A stretch of 64,000 nt of DNA from Gnetum montanum. Its lineage: Eukaryota > Streptophyta > Gnetopsida > Gnetales > Gnetaceae. The translations under genes were made by a program, and so were the position numbers. Shown one piece after another: positions 33,524-44,459 of the stretch; the first letter of the stretch is position 1, and each line of letters begins with the position of its first letter. The notes below the pieces were generated by a model. That model was not told the DNA's origin and made no database searches. It saw only the letters and a list, made by a program, of their open reading frames with translations. The stretch is from assembly GCA_015680685.1 (NCBI GenBank), contig MNCI01038323.1, positions 1 through 64,000 of the forward strand. Reading direction: 5' to 3'.

Positions 33524-35640
33524 ATTTATATTATTAAATATTGGGATCTCAACATAATAAAGTCTTGAAGCATTTTGGAACTCTAGCCCTATTAGATATT
33601 TCTTATATCTACCCTTGATGGCATACAATGTCCCTCTTCTTTCACTACCCTAACTTCATCCTTTTCCTTTAGAATTTATTAAAAGCTCTAGCAACATGGA
33701 TTCCTATTGAGGCAACTATTCCTTTACTTTTTTTCTCTTTTTTTTGTAATATTAATTTTTTTTATTTCTAGAGGTGATGTTTCAACATCAACATTATTGT
33801 TAGCATCATTTTTCTTTGGCTATTTAGTAGCATTTCAAAGACTATCTTCCTTAGCTAATGAAATGACATTACAAGTGATGGTCTAACATTAGTGTTATCT
33901 TTAGCATTACTTCCTCTTTCATTGACTAAATCTTTATCATCTTTATCTTCATTTTCATTAGCTACTTCACTATCATTCATCACTTCCAACTAAAAATCCT
34001 AGTGACGATCCATCGTCAATGTTACTATAATACAATGACTTCATAAGCGATGGTCCAACATTGATGGCTCTAATAATAGCCCAATGTCACCACCACTGTC
34101 ATCATCACCTTCATCTTCTAAATTATTCATTTGCAACTATGACTTTAGAGGTTTGAGTTAGCATCATTGTCAATGGCTTAGTGATGCCAACATCATTTGA
34201 TAGTGTCATCTCTATGCTTGACTCCTACATTTGTTGGCATCTCTCTTCATTAGCTAACAATAATTTGCAATTCGAGAGTAAAATAATTTTTTTAAACATT
34301 ACGGATTGAGAATTTAGTCTCTTTCTTTATTTGTAATTCTTTCCATGGTTGGAGGTATCTATTATAATTTTCTTTTTTACTTTTTAATAAATGAAGATAA
34401 TCTTTTTTTTTTCATTTATTTACTTTTCATTTTCTCTCGTTGTGTTATCTTTTCTTTTATTGCATATAATTTAATTAATGCTCTATTTTCTCATATTTAA
34501 CTTCATCATTTTCCTCATCATTTATATTTTTTTACCTTAGTGGTAAGAGTCTTGGTGTGGTAATTGAGTTATAAGTTTTTTAAAAACAATTTCAGGAAAG
34601 GAATTCTAAAATTGGTCCAATAGATCCAAGGGGTCTAGGTGAAAACAAGTAAAAATTTCAATTTTAGTTTTAGTTATTCTAAAGTGCCTAACTTAGAATT
34701 GGTATTGATTTCAATTTGAGTACCACTTTCAAATTTTTATAACTAATGTTTTTCAATTTACCATCCAAGCATTTGAGTGGCTCATCATTTGAATAGGTTT
34801 GCTAGTCTATGTAAATTGCATATACAACCTATAAATACAATTACATCTTTTGTTATAAGTAAGAATTCGAGAATGATAAAATTTATCAAAAATTTTCATA
34901 TTCTATATTATTTGAAAATGAATTCACAAATCATTACCACTTAATTTCTCCTTTTGTACTTCATTTTGGCATTTCACATGCACAAATGTGTAGTCCAACA
35001 AAGGTGAACATGGTTGGCATCATTGTTTTTCATTTCACTTAATTATTTTGTAGGAATATATTAGTAGTCTAATAAAGGTGAATAGGGTTAACATCCTTAT
35101 TTTCATACTTCACTTAGTCATTTTAGATGAAGATCCTCCTATGACTAGATGACAACAATATTAATGCTTTAAACATTTTTGATGTTTTTTTAGCAAATTT
35201 AACACAACATTCAAGTTCTCTCTTTTAAAGTAAACTTTTATTCTTAGTTAATAAAGTTTATTTGTTGTAAGGAAACTTCTCTTAAATAATAAAGAAATCT
35301 TAATAGAAAGTGCAAAGACATAAGCATATTAGAGATGGAAACATTTTAAGTTATTTTGGCTAAGAGGCCAACACATCTAGTGTGATGGTAAGTGGAAGGG
35401 AAGTGAAGTTTGTCAACATCGCCATGTTAGAACATTAGTTTTCAAATGAAACAAAAACATTCATGTATATAAATAAAAAACTGAAACAATGGGCTTTCTT
35501 TGCTATGGCAATGGCAGGTTTGCCATCTCAAAATTTAATAAATAAAAAATGAATCAAAATTAAAATTCTTTTTACTTATTCCTTTGCCCATCCTAACTTT
35601 TCCACCGTTGGTAAAAGACAACAACAAACTCATGATCATT
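33524..35640. other. Unassigned AT-rich DNA with small local repeats
   Basis: No coding homology recognised. A roughly 70-bp segment (about 34990-35060) is followed by a diverged tandem copy (about 35062-35130). Phrases like GATGGTCYAACATTRRTG recur near 33870 and 34050. Long T runs are common. Confidence 0.45.
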
Positions 35641-35644
35641 AGCA

Positions 35645-35885
35645 ACATACGTCTACCATCCATGCCTACGACATAATGCCTACCATCCATGCCTACGACA
35701 TAATGCCTACCACCCAACGCCTGCTGCCCACACCTACTACCCAACACCTATAGCCCATGCCTACCGTGCAATGCCTGCTGCCCAATGCCTACAACCCACA
35801 CCTAGGCTACCGTGCAATGCCTGCTGCCCAATGCCTACAACCCACACCTATCACACAACGCCTGCCATGCAATGCCTACTGCATC
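35645..35885. repeat. GC-richer minisatellite built on TGCCTACNRCCCA
   Basis: A 27-bp unit (CCATCCATGCCTACGACATAATGCCTA-type) occurs twice at about 35655-35710. A 46-bp unit, starting GCTACCGTGCAATGCC and ending ACCCACACCTA, occurs twice at about 35760-35850. Shorter related 9-10-bp pieces continue to 35885. Open frames over it are translations of the repeat. Confidence 0.8.
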
Positions 35886-36299
35886 TTCTATGGTTTTTTT
35901 ATAGTAGGGACAGTGCTGCCCATTGCTACTGCATTACTAACAGAACCTGCTGTTGTGGAATACAATAGAATACAGTGGAAAGATGAGTGTTGTTTAGCTT
36001 TGGAAAATACTATTTTCATTTTGAGAAAGTTTTTATTTTTTTTCCATTTGTATTCAGAAAACCATCCGAAATTTCAAACATTTGAGAAAGTCATCTAAAA
36101 TTTCTAATTTTCATTTTATTGTAGCTACCCAACTACCATTTTTCATTCAATACACTTTCAGAAACTTCTGATATAATTTTGGAAATTCAAGTTTTGTCTC
36201 CACTGAATTGATAATTGCAGTTCATGAAGTCCTAAAAAATTTCTATTTTGGTTTCAAACCTATCTACAGTGTTGCACTATATAAGCTTCCAATGTATCG

Positions 36300-36610
36300 A
36301 TTTTCTGTTATTGTAACATGCGTTAAGCATTTCTACATTTATGCGTATGTTAATGCATCAAGGTGGCTTCCATAGCTAATAACGGATTTATGTGTACGTT
36401 AACACATCAAGGTAGGCTCCATATCCAGTAATGTTTTTATGCATATGTTTACACGTACATTAGCGCATCAAGGTGGCCTCCATATCTGGTAACATGTTTA
36501 TGCATACATTAATGCATCAAGGTGACCTCCATATCTAGTAACGCATTTACACATATGTTAACACATCAAGGTGGCCTCCATATCTAGTAATGCGTTTATG
36601 CATTGCCATT
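36300..36610. repeat. Minisatellite of about 55-65 bp with GCATCAAGGTGGCCTCCATA core
   Basis: The core TCAAGGTGGCCTCCATATC with a following AGTAACGCNTTTAYGCATA recurs five times between about 36358 and 36600, each time followed by TTAACGCATCA-like sequence. Units differ by several bases. Confidence 0.8.
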
Positions 36611-37347
36611 AGGTCTTTCATTTTTCTAATTTTTCATGGTAACCAATTCTATGGCCTATAAATTCATTCTTGATGGGAGAATAAAGGCACCATGAATCAC
36701 AGTAAGATTGTAGATTTTCTTTTTCATAGATTCTTAGAGGTTGCATACACCATCGTTGCAGAGTGTAGGTGTGAAAGAAGAATCCGAATGCCAAGTTTAA
36801 TTCAAGGCATAAATGGCTGGATGTCAATTTCATTTGCTTTTGCATTGTGCATTTCTGGTTATCTATGCATGTAAATTTCTTATGCAATCCACAAATTTTG
36901 CCTTGATGCAACACCTCCTTCAATTACAACCATTATCCTAATCAAGCACGACATGAAATGCAACAACACGAAACTAGCAACAGCAACTACACAATGATGG
37001 ACACCACGAAAACTAGCAACATATACGATGACTACACATTGACGAACACAATGGCCTGCTACCAATGGCCTGCTACCAATCGCACTGTTTGTTTTAAAAA
37101 AAAAGATGTTCAAATTGCATTGTATTTTTATAATTCTTACAATTAAGGTTGATGATTATATTTTTTAAAATTCTTATAATGATTATAATGTCTTTTTCCT
37201 TTAATATTACCATTAGTTAATAAAATATAATAATATGGTTGCATAGTTTTGGACATCATCCAGTTTATATTTAAGCATTTATGCATAGAATATTTAATGG
37301 CTGGATGATGACATAGAATATTTAAATTTATGCATTTTTAGAAATAT
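36611..37347. other. Unassigned DNA upstream of the Helitron coding remnant
   Basis: No coding homology seen. The Helitron 5' terminus (TC) may lie here but cannot be recognised without a second copy. Confidence 0.4.
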
Positions 37348-40300
37348 GGATCCTATTACTATTAGTCCCAATAAGGAAGGTGTAGAACACTCTCTTCAAG
37401 ATCAACTACAACAACCATCTATTGCAATAGATAATACGAGTCATGGAGGTCGTGGTAGTGGGTGTGGACATGGGCGTGGCCAAGGCGAAGGATGACCATA
37501 GATCCTAGAAACTAGAACTCTAGACATGATGAGTGCATAGGAGAAAACAATTTCAGCTATGAGAAGCAAAATGATGTGAGTGAGAATGACAATGGATTCT
37601 ACAAGATTCAGGAGTATGATAAAAAATTTATTTAAGCATTTTTAATATATTAAAAAAATATTTTATGAATTACATATCTTATTATGTTATTTACATAGTT
37701 ACATTGCAAATATTTTTTTAGACTACGTCAACTTCGAATGCTCTCTCAACACTTAGAAATTCATCCTTAGTAATGATTCACATTCTTAATAATGATAATA
37801 CAAATAATCTACAAAAAATATAGGTTATTATTATCAACCCATATTCATGTTAGTATATATTCAATATTTTATTCACATTTCCTGACATTTTTTAGGACAT
37901 TAAAAATGCATCTGCGCCTATTATTCAAGCAACATCCATGCCGAAAAATCACAGACATCAAAGAAGAACAATTGCAACAAGATTAAGAATAAGAACAGTA
38001 TAGCAAGAGTGAGTGCCAAACAAGGTAACGTTGACAAGAGGAAAATTCATTTCATCAAATGAATGAAGTTACAGCTATTGCCAATGTACCAACAATGGAA
38101 ATGCCTTTTTTAAAAGATGCTCAATCTTTTTCAAACTTGAAAAAGACATCTACAGAAATTGCTCATGCGATACGAAATTTTAATAATGCAGTTAGAAGTT
38201 TTGTAAATGCACGTTCTTGCAATGTATGAAACAAAATGTTTCTTGGCATATTATTGGATTCAACCAAAAGTAGAGGACCCACATGCAATAGGTGGATTAA
38301 TGGAAAGAAATAAAATATTTTTGATAATTTTGGTTGTGAGATTAAATGATTTTTTGTTGAAAATAACATGGATCTAGGAATCCAACCATTTGTCTTGGCC
38401 TATTTAACTAAGGTTGAAGAAATGTTAATTGCAAAAATCAATCACATATTACAAGTTACACATGCAATTAATGGACAGTTCAAATATAAAGGTTACACAA
38501 TTAGTTTTTTTCAAGAAGTCACATAGATTACTAACATACTTTCTCTTAGAATTAAATGTATCCCTTTCTTGATATTGAGAAGAGCAGATTAAATAGGCAT
38601 TGAGTATAATTTCATTGTTAACAAGAGATGGGTTTATGAAGCTTTGATTTTTAAGAAAACAAATGATCCTTACTATCATGATGTTGAGATCGATATGCAT
38701 GCATTAGACAATGTTGCTAACACCAGTGATGTTAACATCTTCCATAGCATTCCTTATATACCATTGTCAGAAAAGGATGGAGAAATGAGATTATAGTTTG
38801 AAGATCCTTTACTTCAGATAGATGAAGAAAACATTATTAGTCATACATCGTCAATTGCATAGTGTCTTGGAATTGTAAGAAAGGAAATTTATTAGATAAG
38901 AGCATGGATGCATAATCCATCATTACAGGATTCAAATGTTGTTGAGTGGCCTTCCATGTCTAATTCTCCTATTAATGAGTTTAACATGATGGGGTTATTA
39001 ATGATGGCATTTCCAAGTCTTTTTTCTAAAGAGCTAAAGATGTCAAACTGCATGAATATGCAAAACATCTTATTCGTGACAAAGATGGTAGATTTGGACA
39101 CTACAAGCATTTCAAGTAAATATTAATTCTACATTTTCTTTGTTATTTTCATTATTTATAATGTTTTTTTATAACATTTAAGTAATTATGTGTGATTTAT
39201 TTTTAGGTATTATATCTATAATGTTACTAAAAGAATATGAGAAATGGAAACTACTACTATATTTTTTTAAAAAAATATTGTTGATGCACGCATAATTGTT
39301 GAGGAACTACGCGAACAATTGCATAATACTCCATCACATGTCATTGTTGATAATTTGATGCGATATGGTACATCTATTTGTAGTACACCACCTTATTGAA
39401 GAAAATGTCAAGTAGAGCTAATTGACATCGTGAATCAATTAGGAACACCTACTATTTTTTTTTACTCTAAGTGCAGCAGATATCCATTGGCTTGAGTTGC
39501 ATAATCTAATGAAAGGAGATCCACCTAAGAACTCAAATGTTGGAGGCAGAGTAATATCATAGAAAATTTGCATATAGTTGCAAAGTCTGTGCATCATTGT
39601 CACATTACCTTTTTACAAACACTTTTGATGAATGAATTCCATGTTGTTGACTATTGGATACGATATGAGTGGTAGTATCACAGATCTCCACATGTGCATG
39701 GTCTCCTGTGGATACAAGATGCTCCAAAGGTAGATGAGCTCAACCATAATGATCTTCACGTCATGCTTAGGGCAAAGGAATTTTTTGATTCAATAACAAA
39801 TGCATGGAATCCAAGATTTACAGCTAATGAACATCCAAATAATGTAAGTTGTCATTTATCTTTTATATTCAATACACAAAGTTTTTTTGCTAATATTGGT
39901 TAAAATATGCAGATATTAATTTCTTCATTATTGCTTGTTTCACTAATGCTTTACATGTAAATATGTTGCATCATCCATGTGAGTTGATTGTTGAACAACT
40001 ATGATGTATGGATATGGAAACTAATTATGCTAATTTGCTTAATGCTATTCAAAGACATACTGTATGCAAACTTGATGCATGCTTACAAAAATGTAATGGC
40101 AAAAAAGTTTGTAGGTACCTCTTTCTAATCAAATTGTTATATCATTACTATTTCCTCATCATTGTATTCATTTCTATTAGTAAGTATACTTTAATTTATC
40201 ATGGAAAAAACTATAAAGATATTCAACTTTTGTATGTTTCAATTCTAGGTACAATGTTCCTTGGTCGTTATCTTTGGAATCCACTCTTCAGAAAGATCCA

Positions 40301-40715
40301 AAAAATAATAATGAGATTGCTTATGTTTCTCAAAGATACAATTCGAGGCTTAATGTTCATAATAGAATGATGCTTGATATGTGGAGGGCAAATACAAAAT
40401 TTTTAGCCAATAATGTCATGATATGCTATGATAAAATATATCATGAAATATGCAGCGAAAATAAAGAAGAAATCACAATCTTTTTATGACATGTTATTGT
40501 AAATTTTCGAGTCAAGGGATCCTCATGAAGATGCTATATCAGTCCAAAAAAGGTTCATGATGGATGTTGTTGTAGATAGAGACATTGTTACTATGGAGGT
40601 CTATCACTTGTTATATGAGCTTCCTTTGGTAAACTGCAATTGTGTTTTCTTCACACTCAATGTTTCTCGAGAGATGTACAAAAAAGTTCAAATTATTTTA
40701 GATGAAATTGATTAA
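37348..40715 (+). pseudogene. Helitron RepHel remnant, N-terminal and Rep (HUH) parts
   Basis: Helitron RepHel proteins nick DNA with a HUH endonuclease and unwind it with a PIF1-type helicase. A start MDPITISPNKEG leads to a Gly-rich stretch. The Helitron_like_N region is clear from about 38350: VENNMDLGIQPF, LTKVEEMLIAKINHILQV, then RWVYEALIFKKTNDPYYHD (about 38630-38675). The Rep region has ELIDIVNQLGTPTIFF (39418-39462), SPHVHGLLWIQDAP (39685-39725), which holds the HxH of the HUH motif, and YDKIYHEIC (about 40430-40455), a YxxxY pair. Then FMMDVVVDRDI and ELPLVNCNCVFFTLNVSRE follow to the end. Introns with GT-AG borders fit at 39116-39206 and 40115-40248, both restoring frame, and possibly at 39844-39912. 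The helicase is missing because LTR F starts at 40746. Stops and shifts are numerous. Confidence 0.85.
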
Positions 40716-40745
40716 GCTTAAAATTACACAACTCTTATTAATATG

Positions 40746-42650
40746 TGTAACGACCAAAAATGCTGGTGGCTAGAACACCGAGAGGTTGCCGGGTGAACGG
40801 TTTAACTCGAGATCTATGTGAGGGCCATGTTGGAGAAGATGGAAGTGCGGCACCTTGAATGGTCTGGTCGATCAGATAGGGACTTAATCAGTGTAATCTT
40901 AACCTTATGTAAACATTCATTGCGAAAGCAATACGTGCTAGGTAAATTGATGATCAATAAATGCGAAATGGAAAGAAAAAGATAACACAAAACAATGATA
41001 ATAGTAAAGAAATAGTGAAGCAAACTCAGGTGAGAAAATGCACCACCCCATGGTCATGGATTCGATTCTTTTCCTTGTTTGAAAGGTGTACAACTAGTTA
41101 TGCAACGTTGTAGACACATAGAGAACTCAACGGTAACTAGAATGCTCAAGGAAAAGATCAACTATGCTTTCTGGAGGCCAACTTAAAAGCCAATTGTAGT
41201 AATAAGCCAACTCTATTTGCTAAGAAGCCAATCAATAAGCCAACCAACCAATGCAAAAAAGCCAACAAGCCAACCAATCTTGTCAATGTAAAAAATGCCA
41301 ACTCTTTGAATGAAAAGCCAAAAAACCCTTTGAGTGTTGTTTTTCGGGGTATATATAGGGCCAAGAGCAAGTGAGAAATGGGGCCTAGATTCCATGTGTC
41401 CTAGACACCACAAGATGCTGACATGCTTGTACCATGTAGGTGTGTGATGCTTGACATGAATTTGGCTACACTGTGACTATACCTCCGGGACTGCTTGTGC
41501 CAAGATCAGTGTGCTAATAATGCAAAATGGAGCTTATGCTCAAGGACTACATCTTCCCTACTCTTACGAGCAGGGTTAAGCATAGAAACAATGTTTTTTG
41601 GGGGGCTAACCAAGAGGTGTGCAAACTGGAGTGAAATTGTCGATTCCACCAAGGAGATGCCAAAATGAGGAATATTTCTGTCAATAAGTTCTAGAACTAC
41701 CCAAAGATGCCTTGTTGCTTCTGTACTAGTGTTGTATTGCTCACGCTGTCGAGTTCATTGGCGTAGCATAAGTGGTTGCTCACTACGCTGTGCTATGCTA
41801 CGTAGCGTAGCATGCCTAGCCACTGGTTTTGACTAGAACTTGTGCTGAAGCTAAAAAGATTTGTATGAGGCTTAGTGATGCTAACAATCGCAACTTTTGT
41901 CTTCTGTGTCGGGAAGCCCTTGAACTTGCTGAACTCATGTTTGGAACGCCTTTCTTACTTTTGCATTGTTGCTACGCTATGTAGCATAGCACAGCGTAGC
42001 GGCTATCATATTATGCATCCTTGTTTAATTCACCAATCTCTAGCAATAAACTTTGCTCGAGGTCTGAGAACTAAGTGGGGTAGGGAGTTTTTGGAGGCTG
42101 AAGTCTTGTCAAAGTGCCATTTCCTTGTTGGGATCATTTTTCAAGATGGGCCTTTCTACTTTGCTTTTTGCTACAAAGTGATTGCATGAAGATAAAGCAG
42201 AATTTAGTCAACACAAAGTGCGTAGCACAGCGTAGCACTTTGTGTTGACTGAATTCTACTTTATCTTCGTGCAATCACTTTGTCACTTTGCACTTAGAAA
42301 CTTGAGCAACTATCTTTTGAGGCTTGCTATGCTACATAGCGTAGTGTAGCATAGCAAAATCCTTCACTAGAAAACTTGCCAAACTTTTTTGCTCATCCCA
42401 AACACTTTCAGCAGCTCCTAGCATAGCTTCTGGGTATACTGTCAGCTAGGTCAATTGTCCAGTTGGGCAGGCAGGAGAGTCCATCGAGCTTGTCAGCTCT
42501 AGAGATAGAAAACTTGCCAGACTAGACAATCTGACCTTAATGCCTACAGTTTCCTACTAAACTGTCAAGATGCTACACTTGTGGAAGTCCCTTGCCTAAA
42601 TTTCAAGACCCTACTATAGCATGAGTGTCCTAAAATTTTATGGTGTTTCA
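40746..42650 (-). repeat. LTR F (3' LTR of TAT1)
   Basis: On the minus strand it starts TGAAACACCATAAAATTTTA and ends TGGTCGTTACA. A TATATATA box lies at about 41350-41358. An AAGCCAA-rich simple repeat occupies 41180-41325. Palindromes of the GCTACGCTAGC type lie at 41797-41806, 41971-42000 and 42325-42356. The 49-bp inverted repeat at 42173-42283 is private to this copy. Confidence 0.85.
42173..42283. repeat. 49-bp-arm inverted repeat in LTR F
   Basis: Arms 42173-42221 and 42235-42283 differ at three positions and enclose 13 bp (GTAGCACAGCGTA). LTR G has only the right arm, at about 54155-54205, so the left arm is an added inverted copy. It would form a long hairpin. Confidence 0.85.
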
Positions 42651-43505
42651 CTGGCCCCTCTTTGTCAACGTCTAGAGGATCCGCCCGATAGACGTCGACA
42701 AAGAATACGAAACACCACGAAGGAAAGGTTGCCAACATCGCTCTCCGTGGTTGCTTAGATGTTGCTTTGTTGTGCTTGGGAGTAACTGGATAGTTATGTG
42801 AGGGAAAGGGAAAAGGGTGGACTTGAGATGCTAGGTTCAGGCAAAGGAAAGATGAAATGTAGTGTGGTCCCTCGTCAGAGTGCCTGTGAGGGGATTAGCA
42901 TGTGTGAACATCTTTTTTTGGCTCGCTTTTGACCTCTCGTCAGAATGTTTGGAGAGGGTCATCGTAAAATAGTTGGTGTGCCACTTGCTTTAGGCACACA
43001 CTTTTGCACTTTTGTTTTGTTGTTTAGCCATGTTCATTTGCAAACAACCTTGTTGTTGCAGGACAGGTGTTTCCTCCCTGGGATGAGTTGTGTTACATCC
43101 ATGTGGGGTTTTGACTTGCCTACAGATGCTTCCCATGCAATGAGTTGCATTACACACATCATGGACTTTGTGATTGAGCATATGGGAGGGCTTTACATGC
43201 GTCAAGAAAGCTTGTGAAAGGGATGTGAAAAGGGAAACTGTGGGTGTAAGAAATGAGGTGACGAAGGCTTAAAAGGAGGGGCAGGATGTGCACTCCAAGT
43301 AGCCAAGCTAGTCAAAGTGATCACTTTGGAACGATGTGGTTTCCCATCCTCTTGGCAAAATGCATCTCTGATCGATGCCGTCTCGACCCATATCCTGCCA
43401 GCGCAACAGAAAGAAGACCAGATATGTAACCATGAAACGTAGTTAGGCAAACGTCTTACTTGCTTTAGACATCCCTGAAGTGGCAGGGATTGTTGTCAAG
43501 GAAAA
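42651..43505 (-). other. TAT1 post-coding region with polypurine tract
   Basis: Minus-strand AAAGAGGGGCCAG directly precedes LTR F and is the likely polypurine tract. A 14-bp inverted pair around TTTGTCAACGTCTA and AGACGTCGACAAA lies beside it. The stretch is closely similar to 54530-55400. No protein is recognised. Confidence 0.65.
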
Positions 43506-43514
43506 GGTCTTTTT

Positions 43515-43690
43515 TTTGTATAGTTACTAGTTTAAGGTCTTTTTGGACTGTGATGTATGTTTAGATAATGTTGCTAGTTTAAGGTCTTTGCGAACCATTA
43601 ACAAGTATATATTTTTTTGGGTAAAGTTGTTAGTTTAAGGTCTTTGCAGACTGTAGCATGCAGGCTTCGCACAGGTAGACTTCTAATTTA
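43515..43690. repeat. Short array of TAGTTTAAGGTC units
   Basis: Three units begin AGTTTAAGGTCTTT near 43528, 43575 and 43632, each with inverted arms GGTC...GACT or GGT...ACC around a 5-6-base loop. The array is related to those at 48360, 55906 and 60828. Confidence 0.65.
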
Positions 43691-43837
43691 AGGTGAGACA
43701 AATTTTTTGGTTGGACCCCACCTATTTGTGAATAGGAATTCTATACTATCATGGATGTATGACATCCTAGTGCTATGCTACATGGGGCATCCCACATTAC
43801 TCAGGGTGTGAAAATGGCAAGTTCCTTTTCACCGGGT

Positions 43838-43852
43838 CAGCTATAAATAGGG
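43838..43852 (+). promoter_or_regulatory. TATA box upstream of the antisense gene
   Basis: CTATAAATAGGGG at 43841-43853 is a strong match to the plant TATA consensus. It lies on the strand opposite to gag, more than 1 kb from LTR F, and upstream of the plus-strand exons at 45048-47950. A start of transcription would be expected near 43875. Confidence 0.55.
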
Positions 43853-44022
43853 GTTTACCCCTAGTAAACTTGTCATTTTCATTGTTAGAGCATAGAGCCC
43901 ACATCCAGAGCATAGTGCGATTGTGCCAAGAGAAAGCAAAACAACATAGCATAGCGTGCATCTTTTACCATCCTTTTGGTCACCGTTTTGGCTACTACGC
44001 TATCGCTGTTGCTAGTCGGCCA

Positions 44023-44459
44023 NNNNNNNNNNNNNNNNNNNNNNNNNNNNNNNNNNNNNNNNNNNNNNNNNNNNNNNNNNNNNNNNNNNNNNNNNNNNNN
44101 NNNNNNNNNNNNNNNNNNNNNNNNNNNNNNNNNNNNNNNNNNNNNNNNNNNNNNNNNNNNNNNNNNNNNNNNNNNNNNNNNNNNNNNNNNNNNNNNNNNN
44201 NNNNNNNNNNNNNNNNNNNNNNNNNNNNNNNNNNNNNNNNNNNNNNNNNNNNNNNNNNNNNNNNNNNNNNNNNNNNNNNNNNNNNNNNNNNNNNNNNNNN
44301 NNNNNNNNNNNNNNNNNNNNNNNNNNNNNNNNNNNNNNNNNNNNNNNNNNNNNNNNNNNNNNNNNNNNNNNNNNNNNNNNNNNNNNNNNNNNNNNNNNNN
44401 NNNNNNNNNNNNNNNNNNNNNNNNNNNNNNNNNNNNNNNNNNNNNNNNNNNNNNNNNNN
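44023..44459. other. Assembly gap (437 Ns)
   Basis: Undetermined bases, inside the presumed first exon or intron of the antisense gene. Confidence 0.99.

Noticed and set aside
32821-33628. Open frames of 229-254 codons on both strands
   Set aside because: They are open only because they span 641 Ns.
35757-36098. 113-codon plus-strand frame with repeated PAAQCLQPTP
   Set aside because: Translation of the minisatellite.
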